Below are positions 7,512 through 18,666 of a DNA stretch of 60,968 bases, piece after piece. Origin of the DNA: Paraglaciecola marina. GTDB lineage: Bacteria > Pseudomonadota > Gammaproteobacteria > Enterobacterales > Alteromonadaceae. A model generated the notes under the pieces. It made no database searches. It saw only the letters and a program-made list of their open reading frames with translations, and was not told where the DNA came from. Numbering within the stretch: the first letter of the stretch is position 1; the number at the start of each line of letters is the position of its first letter. The stretch lies in contig NZ_ML178727.1 of NCBI RefSeq assembly GCF_004360155.1, positions 594-61,561 on the forward strand. The letters are read 5' to 3'. The position numbers and the translations under genes were made by a program.

Positions 7512-9092
7512 TTATGCCAATAAAATACCCATAGATGAAGCTACCATTCCATAAATGAGTAAAACAGCCATGCTTCGTTTTAAAATATAACCTTCAACAT
7601 TGTTTAAAGCTAAAATTGACGTTACAGCCACAATATTATGAATACATATCATGTTCCCCATCGCAGAGCCAACAGCTTGTAGCGCCATTATAGTCGACAC
7701 ATTTAAGCCTAAATCTGTAGCAATGGAATATTGAATACCAGCAAAAGTTAAATTTGAAATGGTGGCAGACCCTGAGAAAAACGAACCTAGCGCTCCTAAA
7801 AATGGAGAGAATATAAGCCACTTGTCACCACTTATATTCGCTAGGTTTTGACCTATTAAACTTACAGCTGATTGGGTACCTCCCAACATCATTAAATTAA
7901 CGAAGACTAAAGCCCCCATTAAAGCAATCACAGGTTTTTTTAAACTGGTTCCTGTGTGTAGTAATACAGCCAAAATTTTACCTTTTTTAAACCACCACAA
8001 GCTAAGGAGCCCTATTACTATAAACGGTAATATAGAAGGGACATATAATAAGTTGTGTTGCCACAAAACTTCGGTTTCTAGTATGTTTTCAAGTTTAAAA
8101 ACTAGCGCGGCACTGAGGCTAAAGTCACCTAAAAATCCAAGACTTAATTGCCAAGCTGGGGTGGTGAGTTGTAGTAGGCTTTTAATTCCCAGTTCAGGTA
8201 TTCTGGTAATTACCAATAAAAGTACCGTCCCCCATAAAGGAAAGGTAGCCTTAAATACAGCGCTTAACGATGGAGCTTTACAGCTGTCGGTCAGTAATTT
8301 TTTTGTGTCTAAACCAATATTAAATTTTGCTAGTAACAGGGTAATTATTAAGCCAATTAGTCCGCCAATTAATGACGGAAATTCTACGGTTATAAAACTG
8401 AGTAACAAATATGGCAAAGTACAAGAAAAAGTAGATAACAAAATAAAAACAATATTTTGTTTTAGTTGTTGTTTTTCGCTGACAACAAAAGCTAACGCCC
8501 CTAGCACAACGATAGGAGCAGCGACCGCGTTGATGAGCGCGGCTTTCCAAGCCACTTGATTAAGAATTAATGGAGACAAGTCTGTCATAGATAGACCAAA
8601 CCAAATGGGGGTGCCTACTGCGCCGAAAGTGACAGGAATGGAATTAAGAATTAGGCAAGCTACCACCACGCGAACGGCAGGAAACCCCAACCCAACTAGT
8701 ATTGGAGCCGCTATAGCTGCAGGTGTACCAAAGCCACTTGCCCCTTCAATCAAAAAAGCAAATGCCCAGCCCACTATCATTAGTTGAGCTATATGATTAT
8801 TACTTAATTGATTTAACCAAAGTCGAACGATGTATAAAGCACCACTAACTTCCATGCAACGAAACAAAAAAATTGCGCCAGCTATTATGATAACTGGAGT
8901 TAAAGCCATTAATAAGCCACTCAACACTGAGGCATGTATTAAGTTACTGTCTAGTTTAAATATCCCAAAGACCACAATATAAGCAAAAGAAGCACATAGA
9001 GGTAGGGCTGTACTGGCAGCCATGCTGTGTTTTTTTGTCATCAAATAAATTAACAACATTATGGGGAAGTACGCACTAAACAGTGTCAGCAT
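7512..9092 (-). CDS. lctP: L-lactate permease (LctP) family transporter
   Basis: A 526-residue inner-membrane protein with about 12-14 helices. The LctP signature region is clear: LIEGASGFGTPAAIAAPILV, then FGAVGTPIWFG, and near the C terminus GSFFSGSATISNLTF. Family members carry L-lactate, D-lactate or glycolate with protons. No lactate dehydrogenase gene lies alongside, so the substrate is by family only. The length is slightly below the usual 550 residues, with both ends looking complete. It is monocistronic and separated from the HupE operon by about 200 bases. Confidence 0.88.
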   Translation of the reverse strand: MLTLFSAYFPIMLLIYLMTKKHSMAASTALPLCASFAYIVVFGIFKLDSNLIHASVLSGLLMALTPVIIIAGAIFLFRCMEVSGALYIVRLWLNQLSNNHIAQLMIVGWAFAFLIEGASGFGTPAAIAAPILVGLGFPAVRVVVACLILNSIPVTFGAVGTPIWFGLSMTDLSPLILNQVAWKAALINAVAAPIVVLGALAFVVSEKQQLKQNIVFILLSTFSCTLPYLLLSFITVEFPSLIGGLIGLIITLLLAKFNIGLDTKKLLTDSCKAPSLSAVFKATFPLWGTVLLLVITRIPELGIKSLLQLTTPAWQLSLGFLGDFSLSAALVFKLENILETEVLWQHNLLYVPSILPFIVIGLLSLWWFKKGKILAVLLHTGTSLKKPVIALMGALVFVNLMMLGGTQSAVSLIGQNLANISGDKWLIFSPFLGALGSFFSGSATISNLTFAGIQYSIATDLGLNVSTIMALQAVGSAMGNMICIHNIVAVTSILALNNVEGYILKRSMAVLLIYGMVASSMGILLA

Positions 9093-9141
9093 ATTTGATT
9101 TAACCCTAAGTTATTATTAAACCTGAATACTAAAATGCTAC

Positions 9142-9212
9142 GCCATGTAGGGCTTATAGTTAAATGCTTAACTAATTTTAAATGGCGCCTAAGCTAACTA
9201 TTATTACATGGC
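9142..9212. repeat. Split inverted repeat in the lctP upstream region
   Basis: GCCATGTA (9142-9149) pairs with TACATGGC (9205-9212). Inside, TAGTTA (9157-9162) pairs with TAACTA (9195-9200). It lies in the 273-base gap upstream of lctP (-) and the GNAT gene (+). It could be an RNA structure or paired protein sites. Confidence 0.3.
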
Positions 9213-9365
9213 TTAGACTTTTAACATTGACATAGGGCATCTATTCGCCCGTTTATTTAAAAATATGCTTTCTTCATAACAATGCTTTGCTCAGCTCCTT
9301 GTTTGATATCGCTGGTATAAACCATTAATTAAAATAGGAAATCCTTTAGTAGTCATTTACATTAG

Positions 9366-9917
9366 GTGTCCATTTTTAAACAGAGTTTTACTTGGGATAT
9401 GCAGTTAATGGAACGCTTTGAATATTGTAATGCTAAGACTTGCAGCCAAGAGCTGCTTGCTTTAGGTCAGCATAATATGAAAATGTGGAATTTGTTCACT
9501 TGGCTAGCTGAACATGGTGAATTACAACACGGCACCCAAGCAGAGCTGATCAAGTTGTATGTTTATAATGAACTCGTAGCTTATAGTTTGTTTGAAAATT
9601 ATCAGAGCCGTATGGATAAGTTGACCTTGTACGAAGGGCAAGGGTATCAAGATTTGGGGGTGGTACATTTTGTCACTCTGCCGGAGCACCGCAACAAGGG
9701 CTACGCAAGTTCACTTGCAGACATTATGTATAAAGATGTGATTAAGCCACTACTAAATAAGCCTAGTAGTCATAACGTTTACGTAACAGCTACTGGAAAA
9801 GCAGTACCTTTAATGCAGCAAACAGGTATTGCTACTAAGAATCTGATTACTCAATTTTATTCTGAGCTTAGCTTTAAAAGGAAAGTAGTGGATGTTATTA
9901 ACAATAGTTACTTTTGA
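9366..9917 (+). CDS. GNAT-family N-acetyltransferase-like protein
   Basis: A 183-residue protein. The acetyl-CoA binding motif A region is recognisable as VVHFVTLPEHRNKGYASSL (about residues 97-115), fitting the R/Q-x-x-G-x-G/A pattern. The strand before it (LVAYSLFENY) fits the GNAT fold. The listed start is a GTG with only a weak upstream AGG; an ATG at about 9399 would remove 11 residues. The acceptor substrate is unknown. The weak start signal and divergent N terminus leave some doubt. Confidence 0.65.
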   Translation: MSIFKQSFTWDMQLMERFEYCNAKTCSQELLALGQHNMKMWNLFTWLAEHGELQHGTQAELIKLYVYNELVAYSLFENYQSRMDKLTLYEGQGYQDLGVVHFVTLPEHRNKGYASSLADIMYKDVIKPLLNKPSSHNVYVTATGKAVPLMQQTGIATKNLITQFYSELSFKRKVVDVINNSYF

Positions 9918-9925
9918 TATTTACT

Positions 9926-9987
9926 AAAAAGCACAGCTATTGGAATGTTCTAGTATTCAGATCACTTCCCAAAAGTCAGTGCTTTTT
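9926..9987. terminator. Possible shared terminator between convergent genes
   Basis: AAAAAGCAC (9926-9934) pairs with GTGCTTTTT (9979-9987), a 9-base stem with a long loop of 44 bases. It lies between the convergent GNAT and DoxX-like genes. The long loop makes it a weak case. Confidence 0.45.
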
Positions 9988-9998
9988 AAACGTTATTT

Positions 9999-10409
9999 TT
10001 AAATTGTAAATTTAACGTCTTCGTCTCGCAGTAAATAAAGTGCAAAACAAGCCGCCCACATTGGCCATGCAGTGAAGAACAACAGGTTGTTGAAGCCGTC
10101 AATATATTGATTATAAGAAGACAAAGTTGATAAACCATGCAAAATGAAAATTACCCCGTAGGTAATACGTTTCTGAATACCGGCAACAAAAGCTAAGACT
10201 AATAATAGTTGTAATGCGCCTAAAACATAAGCCACAGTATCCGTTGAACCGCTAATGCCATAAAAGTGTTCGAATATGCGAGCACTGTGTCCTGGATTTA
10301 CAAACTTATCGAGTGTCCACATCAACATTACTATAAAAACCCCTAGACGCAGCGCTAAAAGAGACCATTGCAGGCGGTTTTGAAAGTCAGTAATTGAAGT
10401 GTTTGTCAT
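9999..10409 (-). CDS. DoxX-like four-helix membrane protein
   Basis: A 136-residue protein with four hydrophobic segments: LRLGVFIVMLMWTLDKFVNP, AYVLGALQLLLVLAFVAG, ITYGVIFILHGLSTL and LLFFTAWPMWAACFALYLL. The pattern of helix 1 ending in a Lys/Pro pair and short loops resembles the DoxX/MauE group of small membrane proteins. Some of these assist redox enzymes. There is no partner gene nearby. Family assignment is tentative; that it is a small membrane protein is clear. Confidence 0.6.
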   Translation of the reverse strand: MTNTSITDFQNRLQWSLLALRLGVFIVMLMWTLDKFVNPGHSARIFEHFYGISGSTDTVAYVLGALQLLLVLAFVAGIQKRITYGVIFILHGLSTLSSYNQYIDGFNNLLFFTAWPMWAACFALYLLRDEDVKFTI

Positions 10410-10574
10410 AAAATGTCCTTTTAAAAGGTTAAAATAGTTATTGAGTAAACCAAGACCGAGTAACTTTTTATTTATTTCATATTTTACTAAAAATAATAAC
10501 GAGAAGGTTTTAGGTGGGACAAGCTGGAGGAACTTAAAGTGAGGGTTTAATATTTGTTATCGTCTTAGTTATAA

Positions 10575-11468
<894 letters not shown>

Positions 11469-11776
11469 GGCTATTTAATTGTGTTGCGTGAATTTTCTTA
11501 ATTGTGATTTTTACCCCTTATGTATAAAAATTATGATTAAAGCCTTGTTTATACACTTTTTAACAAATGGGCGTGGATCTAAAACGATTCGGCATGTATA
11601 ATGTTGCGAATTTGCCAAAATTTAGTGAAGTCGTTTGATTTTCACCCTTTTAAAGATAGCAAATTGACAAAATGTTCATATGAATCATATGTTTGCATGA
11701 ATTTATTGGGTGCTGTTAAATTTGTCAAAGCACAGCACCCTAGGTTAACCCGTTAATAATAAACCTGGAGGTTGAT
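11469..11776 (+). promoter_or_regulatory. carAB leader with tandem candidate promoters
   Basis: This 308-base leader contains TATAAT at 11597-11602 as a possible upstream promoter -10. It also has TTGACA (11664-11669) followed after 17 bases by an AT-rich -10-like stretch (11687-11692) as a possible second promoter. TGAAT-containing repeats at about 11680-11706 overlap the second promoter and loosely resemble ArgR half-sites. E. coli carAB is driven by tandem pyrimidine- and arginine-controlled promoters, so a similar design is plausible here, but the sites are inferred by eye. Confidence 0.4.
11708..11740 (+). promoter_or_regulatory. Hairpin in the carA 5-prime leader
   Basis: GGGTGCTGT (11708-11716) and ACAGCACCC (11732-11740) form a perfect 9-base stem with a 15-base loop, ending 27 bases before the carA ribosome binding site. 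There is no T-run after it, so it is not a simple terminator. It could stabilise the leader or take part in regulation. Confidence 0.5.
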
Positions 11777-12922
11777 TTGGCTAACTCTGCCCTTTTAGTA
11801 CTTGAAGATGGCTCTGTCTTTAAAGGTACTGCAATTGGAGCTTCTGGTGTATCCGTGGGTGAGGTTGTATTCAATACCTCAATGACTGGTTATCAAGAAA
11901 TTCTAACCGACCCTTCTTACGCTGAACAAATTGTCACCTTAACTTATCCCCATATCGGTAATACCGGTATCAATGAAGAAGATTGTGAATCTAATAAAAT
12001 ATGGGCCAAGGGCCTGATTATTCGTGATTTACCATTAATTGTTAGTAATTTTCGTAGTCAAAAAAGCCTTTCTGAATATTTAGAAGAAAATAACATTCTT
12101 GGTATTGCTGATATCGATACCCGTAGATTGACCCGCATACTGCGTGATAAAGGGGCTCAAAATGGCTGCATCATCGCTAGTAACACTTTAGATACAGTAG
12201 AACTTGATGAAGCGATGGCTTTAGCAAAAGCAAAAGAATTTGCTGGTCTTAAAGGTATGGATTTAGCAAAAGAGGTAACCTGTGACGAATCATACCAGTG
12301 GACCGAAGGAAGCTGGGTTTTAGGTGAAGGTTATATTACCGACCAAGAGCGTACTGATTTTCACGTGGTGGCATACGATTATGGTGTAAAACGTAACATC
12401 TTAAGAATGTTAGCTGACCGTGGCTGTAAATTAACAGTAGTACCTGCTAAAACCACTGCAGAAGAAGTGCTAGCCTTAAAACCCGATGGTGTATTTTTAT
12501 CAAATGGACCTGGTGACCCAGAACCATGTGATTATGCTATCGATGCAATTTCTACATTGTTAGAAACAAACATTCCTATATTTGGAATTTGTTTAGGCCA
12601 CCAATTATTGGCTTTAGCCAGCGGCGCTAAAACCATAAAAATGAAATTTGGCCATCATGGTGCTAACCATCCAGTAAAAGATATAAAAGGTAATAGAGTG
12701 ATGATCACCAGTCAAAACCATGGTTTTGCAGTAGATGAAGCAGACTTACCTGCTCACCTTGAGGTGACACATGTGTCGTTGTTTGATCAATCTTTACAGG
12801 GTATACATCGCACTGATAAGCCAGCGTTTAGCTTTCAAGGTCATCCTGAAGCAAGCCCTGGTCCTCATGATGCTGCACCTTTGTTTGATCATTTTATTGA
12901 GTTGATGCAACAAGCTAAATAG
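11777..12922 (+). CDS. carA: Carbamoyl-phosphate synthase small (glutaminase) subunit
   Basis: Hydrolyses glutamine and passes ammonia to CarB for carbamoyl phosphate, feeding arginine and pyrimidine synthesis. The 381 residues comprise an N-terminal CarA domain ([13 protein letters not shown]) and a class I glutamine amidotransferase domain with the nucleophile in GICLGHQL and the His/Glu pair in [12 protein letters not shown]. The start codon is TTG, placed by the strong GGAGG five bases upstream and the conserved N terminus; E. coli carA also starts with TTG. carB follows after 44 bases. Confidence 0.97.
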   Translation: MANSALLVLEDGSVFKGTAIGASGVSVGEVVFNTSMTGYQEILTDPSYAEQIVTLTYPHIGNTGINEEDCESNKIWAKGLIIRDLPLIVSNFRSQKSLSEYLEENNILGIADIDTRRLTRILRDKGAQNGCIIASNTLDTVELDEAMALAKAKEFAGLKGMDLAKEVTCDESYQWTEGSWVLGEGYITDQERTDFHVVAYDYGVKRNILRMLADRGCKLTVVPAKTTAEEVLALKPDGVFLSNGPGDPEPCDYAIDAISTLLETNIPIFGICLGHQLLALASGAKTIKMKFGHHGANHPVKDIKGNRVMITSQNHGFAVDEADLPAHLEVTHVSLFDQSLQGIHRTDKPAFSFQGHPEASPGPHDAAPLFDHFIELMQQAK

Positions 12923-12966
12923 CACGCCATATTAACAGCACAAAATTTTATAGAGTAATTAGTGAC

Positions 12967-15900
12967 ATGCCAAAACGTACCGACTTAAAAAGCATCTTAA
13001 TTATAGGCGCTGGGCCAATTGTAATCGGCCAAGCCTGTGAATTTGACTATTCAGGGGCACAAGCCTGTAAAGCGCTTAGGGAAGAAGGATACCGAGTTAT
13101 CTTGGTTAACTCGAATCCTGCAACCATAATGACAGACCCTGAAATGGCTGATGCAACATACATCGAGCCTATTCATTGGGAAGTGGTTAAAAAAATCATT
13201 GAAAAAGAACGTCCAGACGCGGTGTTACCGACTATGGGGGGACAAACCGCTCTTAACTGTGCACTAGATTTAAATAAGCATGGTGTATTAAAAGAGTTTG
13301 GTGTTGAGATGATTGGTGCCACGGCTGATGCCATTGATAAAGCAGAAGACCGTGAACGTTTTGATAAAGCCATGAAGTCTATTGGCCTTGAATGTCCCCG
13401 CGCTGAAATCGCACACACAATAGATGAAGCTTTTGATGTTAGTACACGTATTGGGTTTCCTTGTATTATTCGCCCTTCGTTTACTATGGGTGGCTCAGGC
13501 GGTGGTATAGCTTACAATAAACAAGAATTTAAAGAGATTTGTACCCGTGGTTTAGACCTTTCTCCCACCTCTGAGTTATTAATCGATGAGTCTTTAATCG
13601 GTTGGAAAGAGTACGAAATGGAAGTGGTCAGAGATAAAGCAGACAACTGTATTATCGTTTGTACCATTGAAAACTTCGACCCTATGGGAGTGCACACCGG
13701 CGATTCTATAACGGTTGCTCCAGCACAAACATTAACAGATAAAGAATTTCAAATTATGCGAAATGCGGCGATAGCTGTATTGCGTGAAATAGGTGTGGAG
13801 ACCGGCGGTTCAAACGTACAATTTGGTGTGGACCCAGAAACTGGACGGTTGGTTATTATAGAGATGAACCCCCGTGTATCACGTTCATCTGCATTAGCAT
13901 CAAAAGCAACGGGGTTCCCCATTGCTAAAGTGGCTGCAAAACTTGCAATAGGTTATACCTTAGATGAGTTGGCAAATGATATCACCGGCGGTTTGACACC
14001 TGCGTCATTTGAGCCGACTATCGATTATGTTGTTACCAAAATACCGCGCTTTAACTTCGAAAAATTTGCTGGTGCAAATGACCGTTTAACCACACAGATG
14101 AAATCTGTAGGTGAAGTCATGTCTATTGGTCGTAACCAACAAGAATCACTGCAAAAAGCACTGCGTGGCTTAGAAGTTGGCGTAAATGGTTTAGATTCAA
14201 TCATCGATATAACTTCTCCAGACGCTAAAAATATTATCGTTCGCGAATTGCGTGAACCAGGCGCTGAACGAATTTGGTACATAGCAGATGCCATACGTAT
14301 GGGCATGTCAGTTGATGAGATATTTACCCTTACTAATGTTGATAGATGGTACTTAGTTCAAATTGAAGAACTCATTATTTTAGAGCAAAAGCTAACAGAG
14401 ATTGGGTTGTCAGCTATTGATAGTAAACTTATGACTACTCTTAAACGTAAAGGTTTTGCTGACTCACGTATCGCAGAATTAACTGGTGTTGATGAAGTTG
14501 ACGTGCGCGAAGTGCGTCGTGGCTATGATATCCATCCTGTCTACAAGCGAGTTGATACTTGTGCTGCTGAGTTTTCTTCAGATACTGCTTATATGTACTC
14601 AACTTATGATGAGGAATGTGAAGCAAATCCATCTGATAGAGATAAAATAATGGTCATCGGTGGCGGTCCAAATAGGATTGGTCAAGGTATAGAATTTGAT
14701 TATTGTTGCGTACATGCTGCTCTAGCAATGCGAGAAGATGGTTACGAAACCATTATGGTGAATTGTAACCCTGAAACGGTTTCTACAGATTACGACACAT
14801 CAGACCGATTGTATTTTGAGTCAGTTACTTTAGAAGATGTGCTAGAGATAGTACGTATTGAAAAGCCTAAAGGTGTAATAGTGCAATATGGTGGGCAAAC
14901 TCCACTCAAACTCGCTAGAGACTTAGAAGCTGCAGGTGTGCCTATTATTGGTACGTCACCTGATGCTATTGATAAAGCTGAAGACCGTGAACGTTTCCAA
15001 AAAATGGTCAATAAACTTAATCTTAAGCAGCCAGCCAACGCCACTGTTAGCAATATGGAGCAGGCATTAGTTGCAGCTGAGAAAATAGGCTTTCCATTAG
15101 TGGTACGCCCTTCCTATGTGTTGGGGGGCCGTGCTATGGAAATTGTTTACGACTTAAACGACCTTAAGCGCTACTTAAATAACGCTGTTAAAGTATCAAA
15201 TGATTCGCCAGTATTGTTAGATAGATTCTTAGACGATGCCATTGAAGTAGATGTGGATGCCATAAGTGACGGCAAAGATGTCATTATAGGTGGCATAATG
15301 GAGCATATTGAACAAGCGGGTGTCCACTCTGGTGATTCGGCCTGTTCATTACCTTCTTATTCTCTGAGTAGTGATATTCAAGATGTGATGCGCCAGCAAG
15401 TTAAAGCCATGGCTTTGGAGTTAGGTGTTGTTGGCCTTATGAATACCCAGTTTGCTGTTAAAGACGGTCAAGTGTATTTGATTGAGGTAAACCCAAGAGC
15501 GGCACGCACGGTTCCATTTGTATCAAAAGCGACGGGTATTCCTTTAGCCAAAATTGGTGCTCGCGCCATGGCAGGGCAATCTCTTGAGTCTCAGGGGATT
15601 ACTAAAGAAATTATTCCCCCATTTTACTCTGTGAAAGAAGTAGTGTTACCTTTCGCTAAATTCCAAGGCGTTGATCCTCTACTAGGACCTGAAATGCGCT
15701 CTACTGGTGAAGTTATGGGGGTAGGTGAGAGCTTTGAAGAGGCTTATGCTAAAGCTAACTTAGGCGCTAGCCAACCTATACCTACTGGTGGTAAAGCCCT
15801 TCTTTCGGTACGCTTAAATGACCGTAATCGTGTTATTGAATTAGCGCAAATAATGATTGCCAAAGGGTTTGAGCTTGAAGCTACTTCGGGTACTGCTAAG

Positions 15901-16185
15901 GTGTTAACTAATGTGGGTATAGCTTGCAGTGTGGTTAATAAGCTTAGTGAAGGTCGTCCGAATATAGTTGATGCTATTAAAAATGGTGAGTATTGTTATA
16001 TAGTGAATACCACAGAAGGTCGTCAAGCTATTGATGATTCTGTTTATATTCGTAAAGAAGCGCTGTTAAATAAAGTGTCTTACACCACGACTATGAATGC
16101 TGCTTTTGCAACAGTAAATGCTAACAAGGCAGATGACAAAGCACGGGTTACCTCTGTGCAAGAGTTACATAAACGTATTCATTAA
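12967..16185 (+). CDS. carB: Carbamoyl-phosphate synthase large subunit
   Basis: Makes carbamoyl phosphate from bicarbonate, ammonia and two ATP. The 1072 residues match E. coli CarB. Two homologous ATP-grasp halves are visible: the first with [19 protein letters not shown] and a [10 protein letters not shown] loop, the second with [17 protein letters not shown] and [10 protein letters not shown]. The C-terminal MGS-like allosteric domain (from about residue 935; [14 protein letters not shown]) binds UMP and ornithine in the family. It is cotranscribed with carA. Confidence 0.98.
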   Translation: MPKRTDLKSILIIGAGPIVIGQACEFDYSGAQACKALREEGYRVILVNSNPATIMTDPEMADATYIEPIHWEVVKKIIEKERPDAVLPTMGGQTALNCALDLNKHGVLKEFGVEMIGATADAIDKAEDRERFDKAMKSIGLECPRAEIAHTIDEAFDVSTRIGFPCIIRPSFTMGGSGGGIAYNKQEFKEICTRGLDLSPTSELLIDESLIGWKEYEMEVVRDKADNCIIVCTIENFDPMGVHTGDSITVAPAQTLTDKEFQIMRNAAIAVLREIGVETGGSNVQFGVDPETGRLVIIEMNPRVSRSSALASKATGFPIAKVAAKLAIGYTLDELANDITGGLTPASFEPTIDYVVTKIPRFNFEKFAGANDRLTTQMKSVGEVMSIGRNQQESLQKALRGLEVGVNGLDSIIDITSPDAKNIIVRELREPGAERIWYIADAIRMGMSVDEIFTLTNVDRWYLVQIEELIILEQKLTEIGLSAIDSKLMTTLKRKGFADSRIAELTGVDEVDVREVRRGYDIHPVYKRVDTCAAEFSSDTAYMYSTYDEECEANPSDRDKIMVIGGGPNRIGQGIEFDYCCVHAALAMREDGYETIMVNCNPETVSTDYDTSDRLYFESVTLEDVLEIVRIEKPKGVIVQYGGQTPLKLARDLEAAGVPIIGTSPDAIDKAEDRERFQKMVNKLNLKQPANATVSNMEQALVAAEKIGFPLVVRPSYVLGGRAMEIVYDLNDLKRYLNNAVKVSNDSPVLLDRFLDDAIEVDVDAISDGKDVIIGGIMEHIEQAGVHSGDSACSLPSYSLSSDIQDVMRQQVKAMALELGVVGLMNTQFAVKDGQVYLIEVNPRAARTVPFVSKATGIPLAKIGARAMAGQSLESQGITKEIIPPFYSVKEVVLPFAKFQGVDPLLGPEMRSTGEVMGVGESFEEAYAKANLGASQPIPTGGKALLSVRLNDRNRVIELAQIMIAKGFELEATSGTAKVLTNVGIACSVVNKLSEGRPNIVDAIKNGEYCYIVNTTEGRQAIDDSVYIRKEALLNKVSYTTTMNAAFATVNANKADDKARVTSVQELHKRIH

Positions 16186-16294
16186 TCCTCCCAAGTAAGT
16201 AGGCTGAATGTTTAGTGTTGAAATTAGACATTTAGCCCTTATTGTGTAGATATAGTTTTATCTATTAAATAACAAAAATAAGAGAGTTGTTGAT

Positions 16295-16771
16295 ATGACC
16301 CAGTATCCAATGACAGCGAAAGGCGCAGAATTACTGCGTGAAGAGTTGAAACATTTAAAATCTGTAAAAAGACCCGAAATTGTTAAATCTATCGCGGAAG
16401 CTCGCGAACACGGTGATTTAAAAGAAAATGCTGAATATCACGCAGCTCGAGAACAACAAAGTTTCTGTGAGGGGCGTATTCAGGATATTGAAGGCAAGCT
16501 TTCGAATATTCAGATTATTGATGTCACCAAAATGCCAAATAATGGCAAAGTTATTTTTGGTACTACAGTTACCATTATTAACTTAGATACCGATGAAGAA
16601 ATTACTTACCGCATTGTAGGTGAAGATGAAGCGGATATTAAAAATAACTTAATTTCTGTGGGCTCTCCTATTGCTCGAGGTTTGATTGGCAAATCTCTTG
16701 ATGATGTTGTTAATATTCAAACTCCTAAAGGAACCATAGAGTTCGAAATTTCAGAAGTTGAATATATTTAG
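16295..16771 (+). CDS. greA: Transcription elongation factor GreA
   Basis: A 158-residue cleavage factor that rescues backtracked RNA polymerase. The N-terminal coiled coil (residues 1-75) shows the family sequence [20 protein letters not shown], whose acidic tip (Asp and Glu of GDLKENAEY) reaches the polymerase active site. The C-terminal FKBP-like domain ends in [18 protein letters not shown] lies ahead of the ATG, and a strong terminator follows. The gene sits downstream of carB, a common order. Confidence 0.97.
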   Translation: MTQYPMTAKGAELLREELKHLKSVKRPEIVKSIAEAREHGDLKENAEYHAAREQQSFCEGRIQDIEGKLSNIQIIDVTKMPNNGKVIFGTTVTIINLDTDEEITYRIVGEDEADIKNNLISVGSPIARGLIGKSLDDVVNIQTPKGTIEFEISEVEYI

Positions 16772-16798
16772 TTTTTAGTGCTGACTTCTAAAGTTAAT

Positions 16799-16825
16799 AA
16801 AACGAAGCCTTGTGCTTCGTTTTTT
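16799..16825 (+). terminator. greA intrinsic terminator
   Basis: The stem AAAACGAAGC / GCTTCGTTTT has a 5-base loop (CTTGT) and continues into TT. It is also able to serve the convergent Nudix gene on the minus strand. Confidence 0.88.
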
Positions 16826-16870
16826 AGTTTAAGAATGTGGGTACTTCGCACCTAAATCAATGGCCACAGG

Positions 16871-17683
16871 TTATGGAGCATCAGGGCCAGCTAAAAACAT
16901 TTCGTGTTTTAAATTAGAGAATTGGCTCAGATCTAATGTTGATTTAACTAGGCCTTTACCGTTGAGTAACGATTTAACTAAGTATTTATTAAATAGGTTG
17001 TTGTTGTCATCGCTCAAATACCCTTTAGGTGTGATCCACTTGGCGTCATCTATTTCTTGGGTATCTAGAATATTAATGTCTTCTGATAATGGGGTTAATT
17101 TACATATTATGTAAATATTGGATTTACCAAAGCGGTAAGGGTGAGTGCTAGCCATACCTAAAATTGTATCAAATGTTGTGTTAATTCCAGTTTCTTCAAG
17201 TACTTCTCTAATCACTGCATCTTCTATTTTTTCACCTAACTCAATGTGGCCTCCAGGGAGTTTATAATTTCTAGCGCCGTGCTCTTTAATTACCAGTATC
17301 TCACCATATTTGTTTTGTACTAACCCTCCTGCTCCCAGCGAGTGAGTGGGGATAAAGGGTACAAAGTCTTCTGGATTAGTTTTAAACACTAATGTTACTT
17401 CTTCAGGTAAACAGTTGTGAAATGTAAAGCCTTGGTCTATTGAAATTGAGATTAAGTGCGATAAGTTGTTAGGTAAGGTTAACCAAACAACAGCTTTATT
17501 CTGTTGTTCGGTATGTCTTAAAAGCGCACTTAATTGGTTTGAGAATATCTCGCTGTTTTCAGGTATTTGGTCACTATTTATAATGACACCGTTAAATTGA
17601 TTGTATTCAAAAGCTAACAAAAATGTCTCTCTTATTTTAGGGTGAAAATAAACTGCCCCTTGGCATTGAGCTCGCGACTGCAT
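16871..17683 (-). CDS. Nudix hydrolase with an N-terminal pre-Nudix domain
   Basis: Cleaves nucleoside-diphosphate-linked or related substrates. The complete Nudix box is at residues 145-167 (GHIELGEKIEDAV then IREVLEETGI), with the REVLEE metal ligands intact. Residues about 25-110 (FEYNQFNGVIINS onwards) look like the GNAT-like N-terminal domain found in NUDT6-type Nudix proteins. The ATG used here lies 52 bases inside the upstream MBL gene and has no properly spaced RBS. A TTG at 17620 with AGAGAG ahead would start close to the conserved FEYNQFNGV and may be the true start. Substrate unknown. Confidence 0.85.
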   Translation of the reverse strand: MQSRAQCQGAVYFHPKIRETFLLAFEYNQFNGVIINSDQIPENSEIFSNQLSALLRHTEQQNKAVVWLTLPNNLSHLISISIDQGFTFHNCLPEEVTLVFKTNPEDFVPFIPTHSLGAGGLVQNKYGEILVIKEHGARNYKLPGGHIELGEKIEDAVIREVLEETGINTTFDTILGMASTHPYRFGKSNIYIICKLTPLSEDINILDTQEIDDAKWITPKGYLSDDNNNLFNKYLVKSLLNGKGLVKSTLDLSQFSNLKHEMFLAGPDAP

Positions 17684-18666
17684 TCACCTGCAAAGTACAA
17701 ATAATTGAGGTGGGCAAATGACTCGGCGATTGCGAAGAATATATTACGTGAGTTTAGCTTACGCTTAAATAACACAGGCAAACATTGTTCGATGGTTTTT
17801 CCTTTTTTACAGAAGTCTCTTAAATTATCTAAATGATCATGATGGTGATTAATCAGTTCATTGACTCTAGTGTGCAACCCATAAAAAGGTTGTTTATGTG
17901 AGGGTAAAACCAAGCAATTTTCTGGTAACTGCATAAATTGAGGTAAGGTTTCAAGGTACTGTTGTAAGGAATTCGCATCTGGCTCAGTATTGTATACTCC
18001 AATATTAGGAGAAATTCCCAGAAGTATATGATCGCCGGAAATTAAAATATTAGTTTTAGCATTATACAAGCAAACATGTTCGGGTGAGTGACCTCTGCCA
18101 ATGTAAACCAGCCAGTTATTGTCACCTATAGCTAATGTATCTCCCTCTTTTAATCGCTTATATTGAAGGGGAATAGGCTTAATTACTCGTCCAACACCGG
18201 TACTATCTTTTTTATTTTTTTTAGCCGTTGCAATATCATCGGTTGATATACCGCATCTAACTAAGTACTGCTCATCTTGCCAGTCTGATGCTCCTCTTGA
18301 GCCTGCAGCGATAGCGCGTCCGACAAAATACTCATCATGGCTCATGTAAAAAGGTATCCGAAATTTTTCAACTAAATATCCAGCCATACCAATATGATCA
18401 GGATGCATATGAGTCACGATCACTTTTGTAATAGGCTTATTTATAGTTTGCAGTAACTTTTCCCAGATATCAGTGGTTTGCTGGGTGCCTATACCCGTAT
18501 CAATTAAAGCAAACCCCTCCTGTTCAGCTTGATTATCTTCAATTAGGTAAAGGTTAATATGATCTAAATCGAAAGGAAGGGGCATTCGTAACCAAAATAT
18601 ACCTGTGGCAACCTCTTGAAGTATCCCTGCTGCCGGTATTTTTTTATCAATAAAACTTAGTTCCAT
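17632..18666 (-). CDS. Metallo-beta-lactamase-fold hydrolase
   Basis: A 344-residue cytoplasmic protein. The zinc motif is THMHPDHIG (His86, His88, Asp90, His91), with further ligands in GHSPEH, SGDH and the late SHKQPF. The arrangement and the extra C-terminal helical region (after about residue 250) resemble glyoxalase II or LACTB2-like hydrolases with a winged-helix tail. The substrate could be a thioester, lactone or RNA; the sequence does not decide. It is the first gene of a two-gene unit with the Nudix hydrolase, whose start may overlap its end. Confidence 0.85.
   Translation of the reverse strand: MELSFIDKKIPAAGILQEVATGIFWLRMPLPFDLDHINLYLIEDNQAEQEGFALIDTGIGTQQTTDIWEKLLQTINKPITKVIVTHMHPDHIGMAGYLVEKFRIPFYMSHDEYFVGRAIAAGSRGASDWQDEQYLVRCGISTDDIATAKKNKKDSTGVGRVIKPIPLQYKRLKEGDTLAIGDNNWLVYIGRGHSPEHVCLYNAKTNILISGDHILLGISPNIGVYNTEPDANSLQQYLETLPQFMQLPENCLVLPSHKQPFYGLHTRVNELINHHHDHLDNLRDFCKKGKTIEQCLPVLFKRKLNSRNIFFAIAESFAHLNYLYFAGECSRELNAKGQFIFTLK

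Noticed and set aside
7954-8559. A 201-codon frame on + inside the lctP gene
   Set aside because: It is antisense to a clear LctP-family gene, has no RBS and codes for a low-complexity product with no family features.
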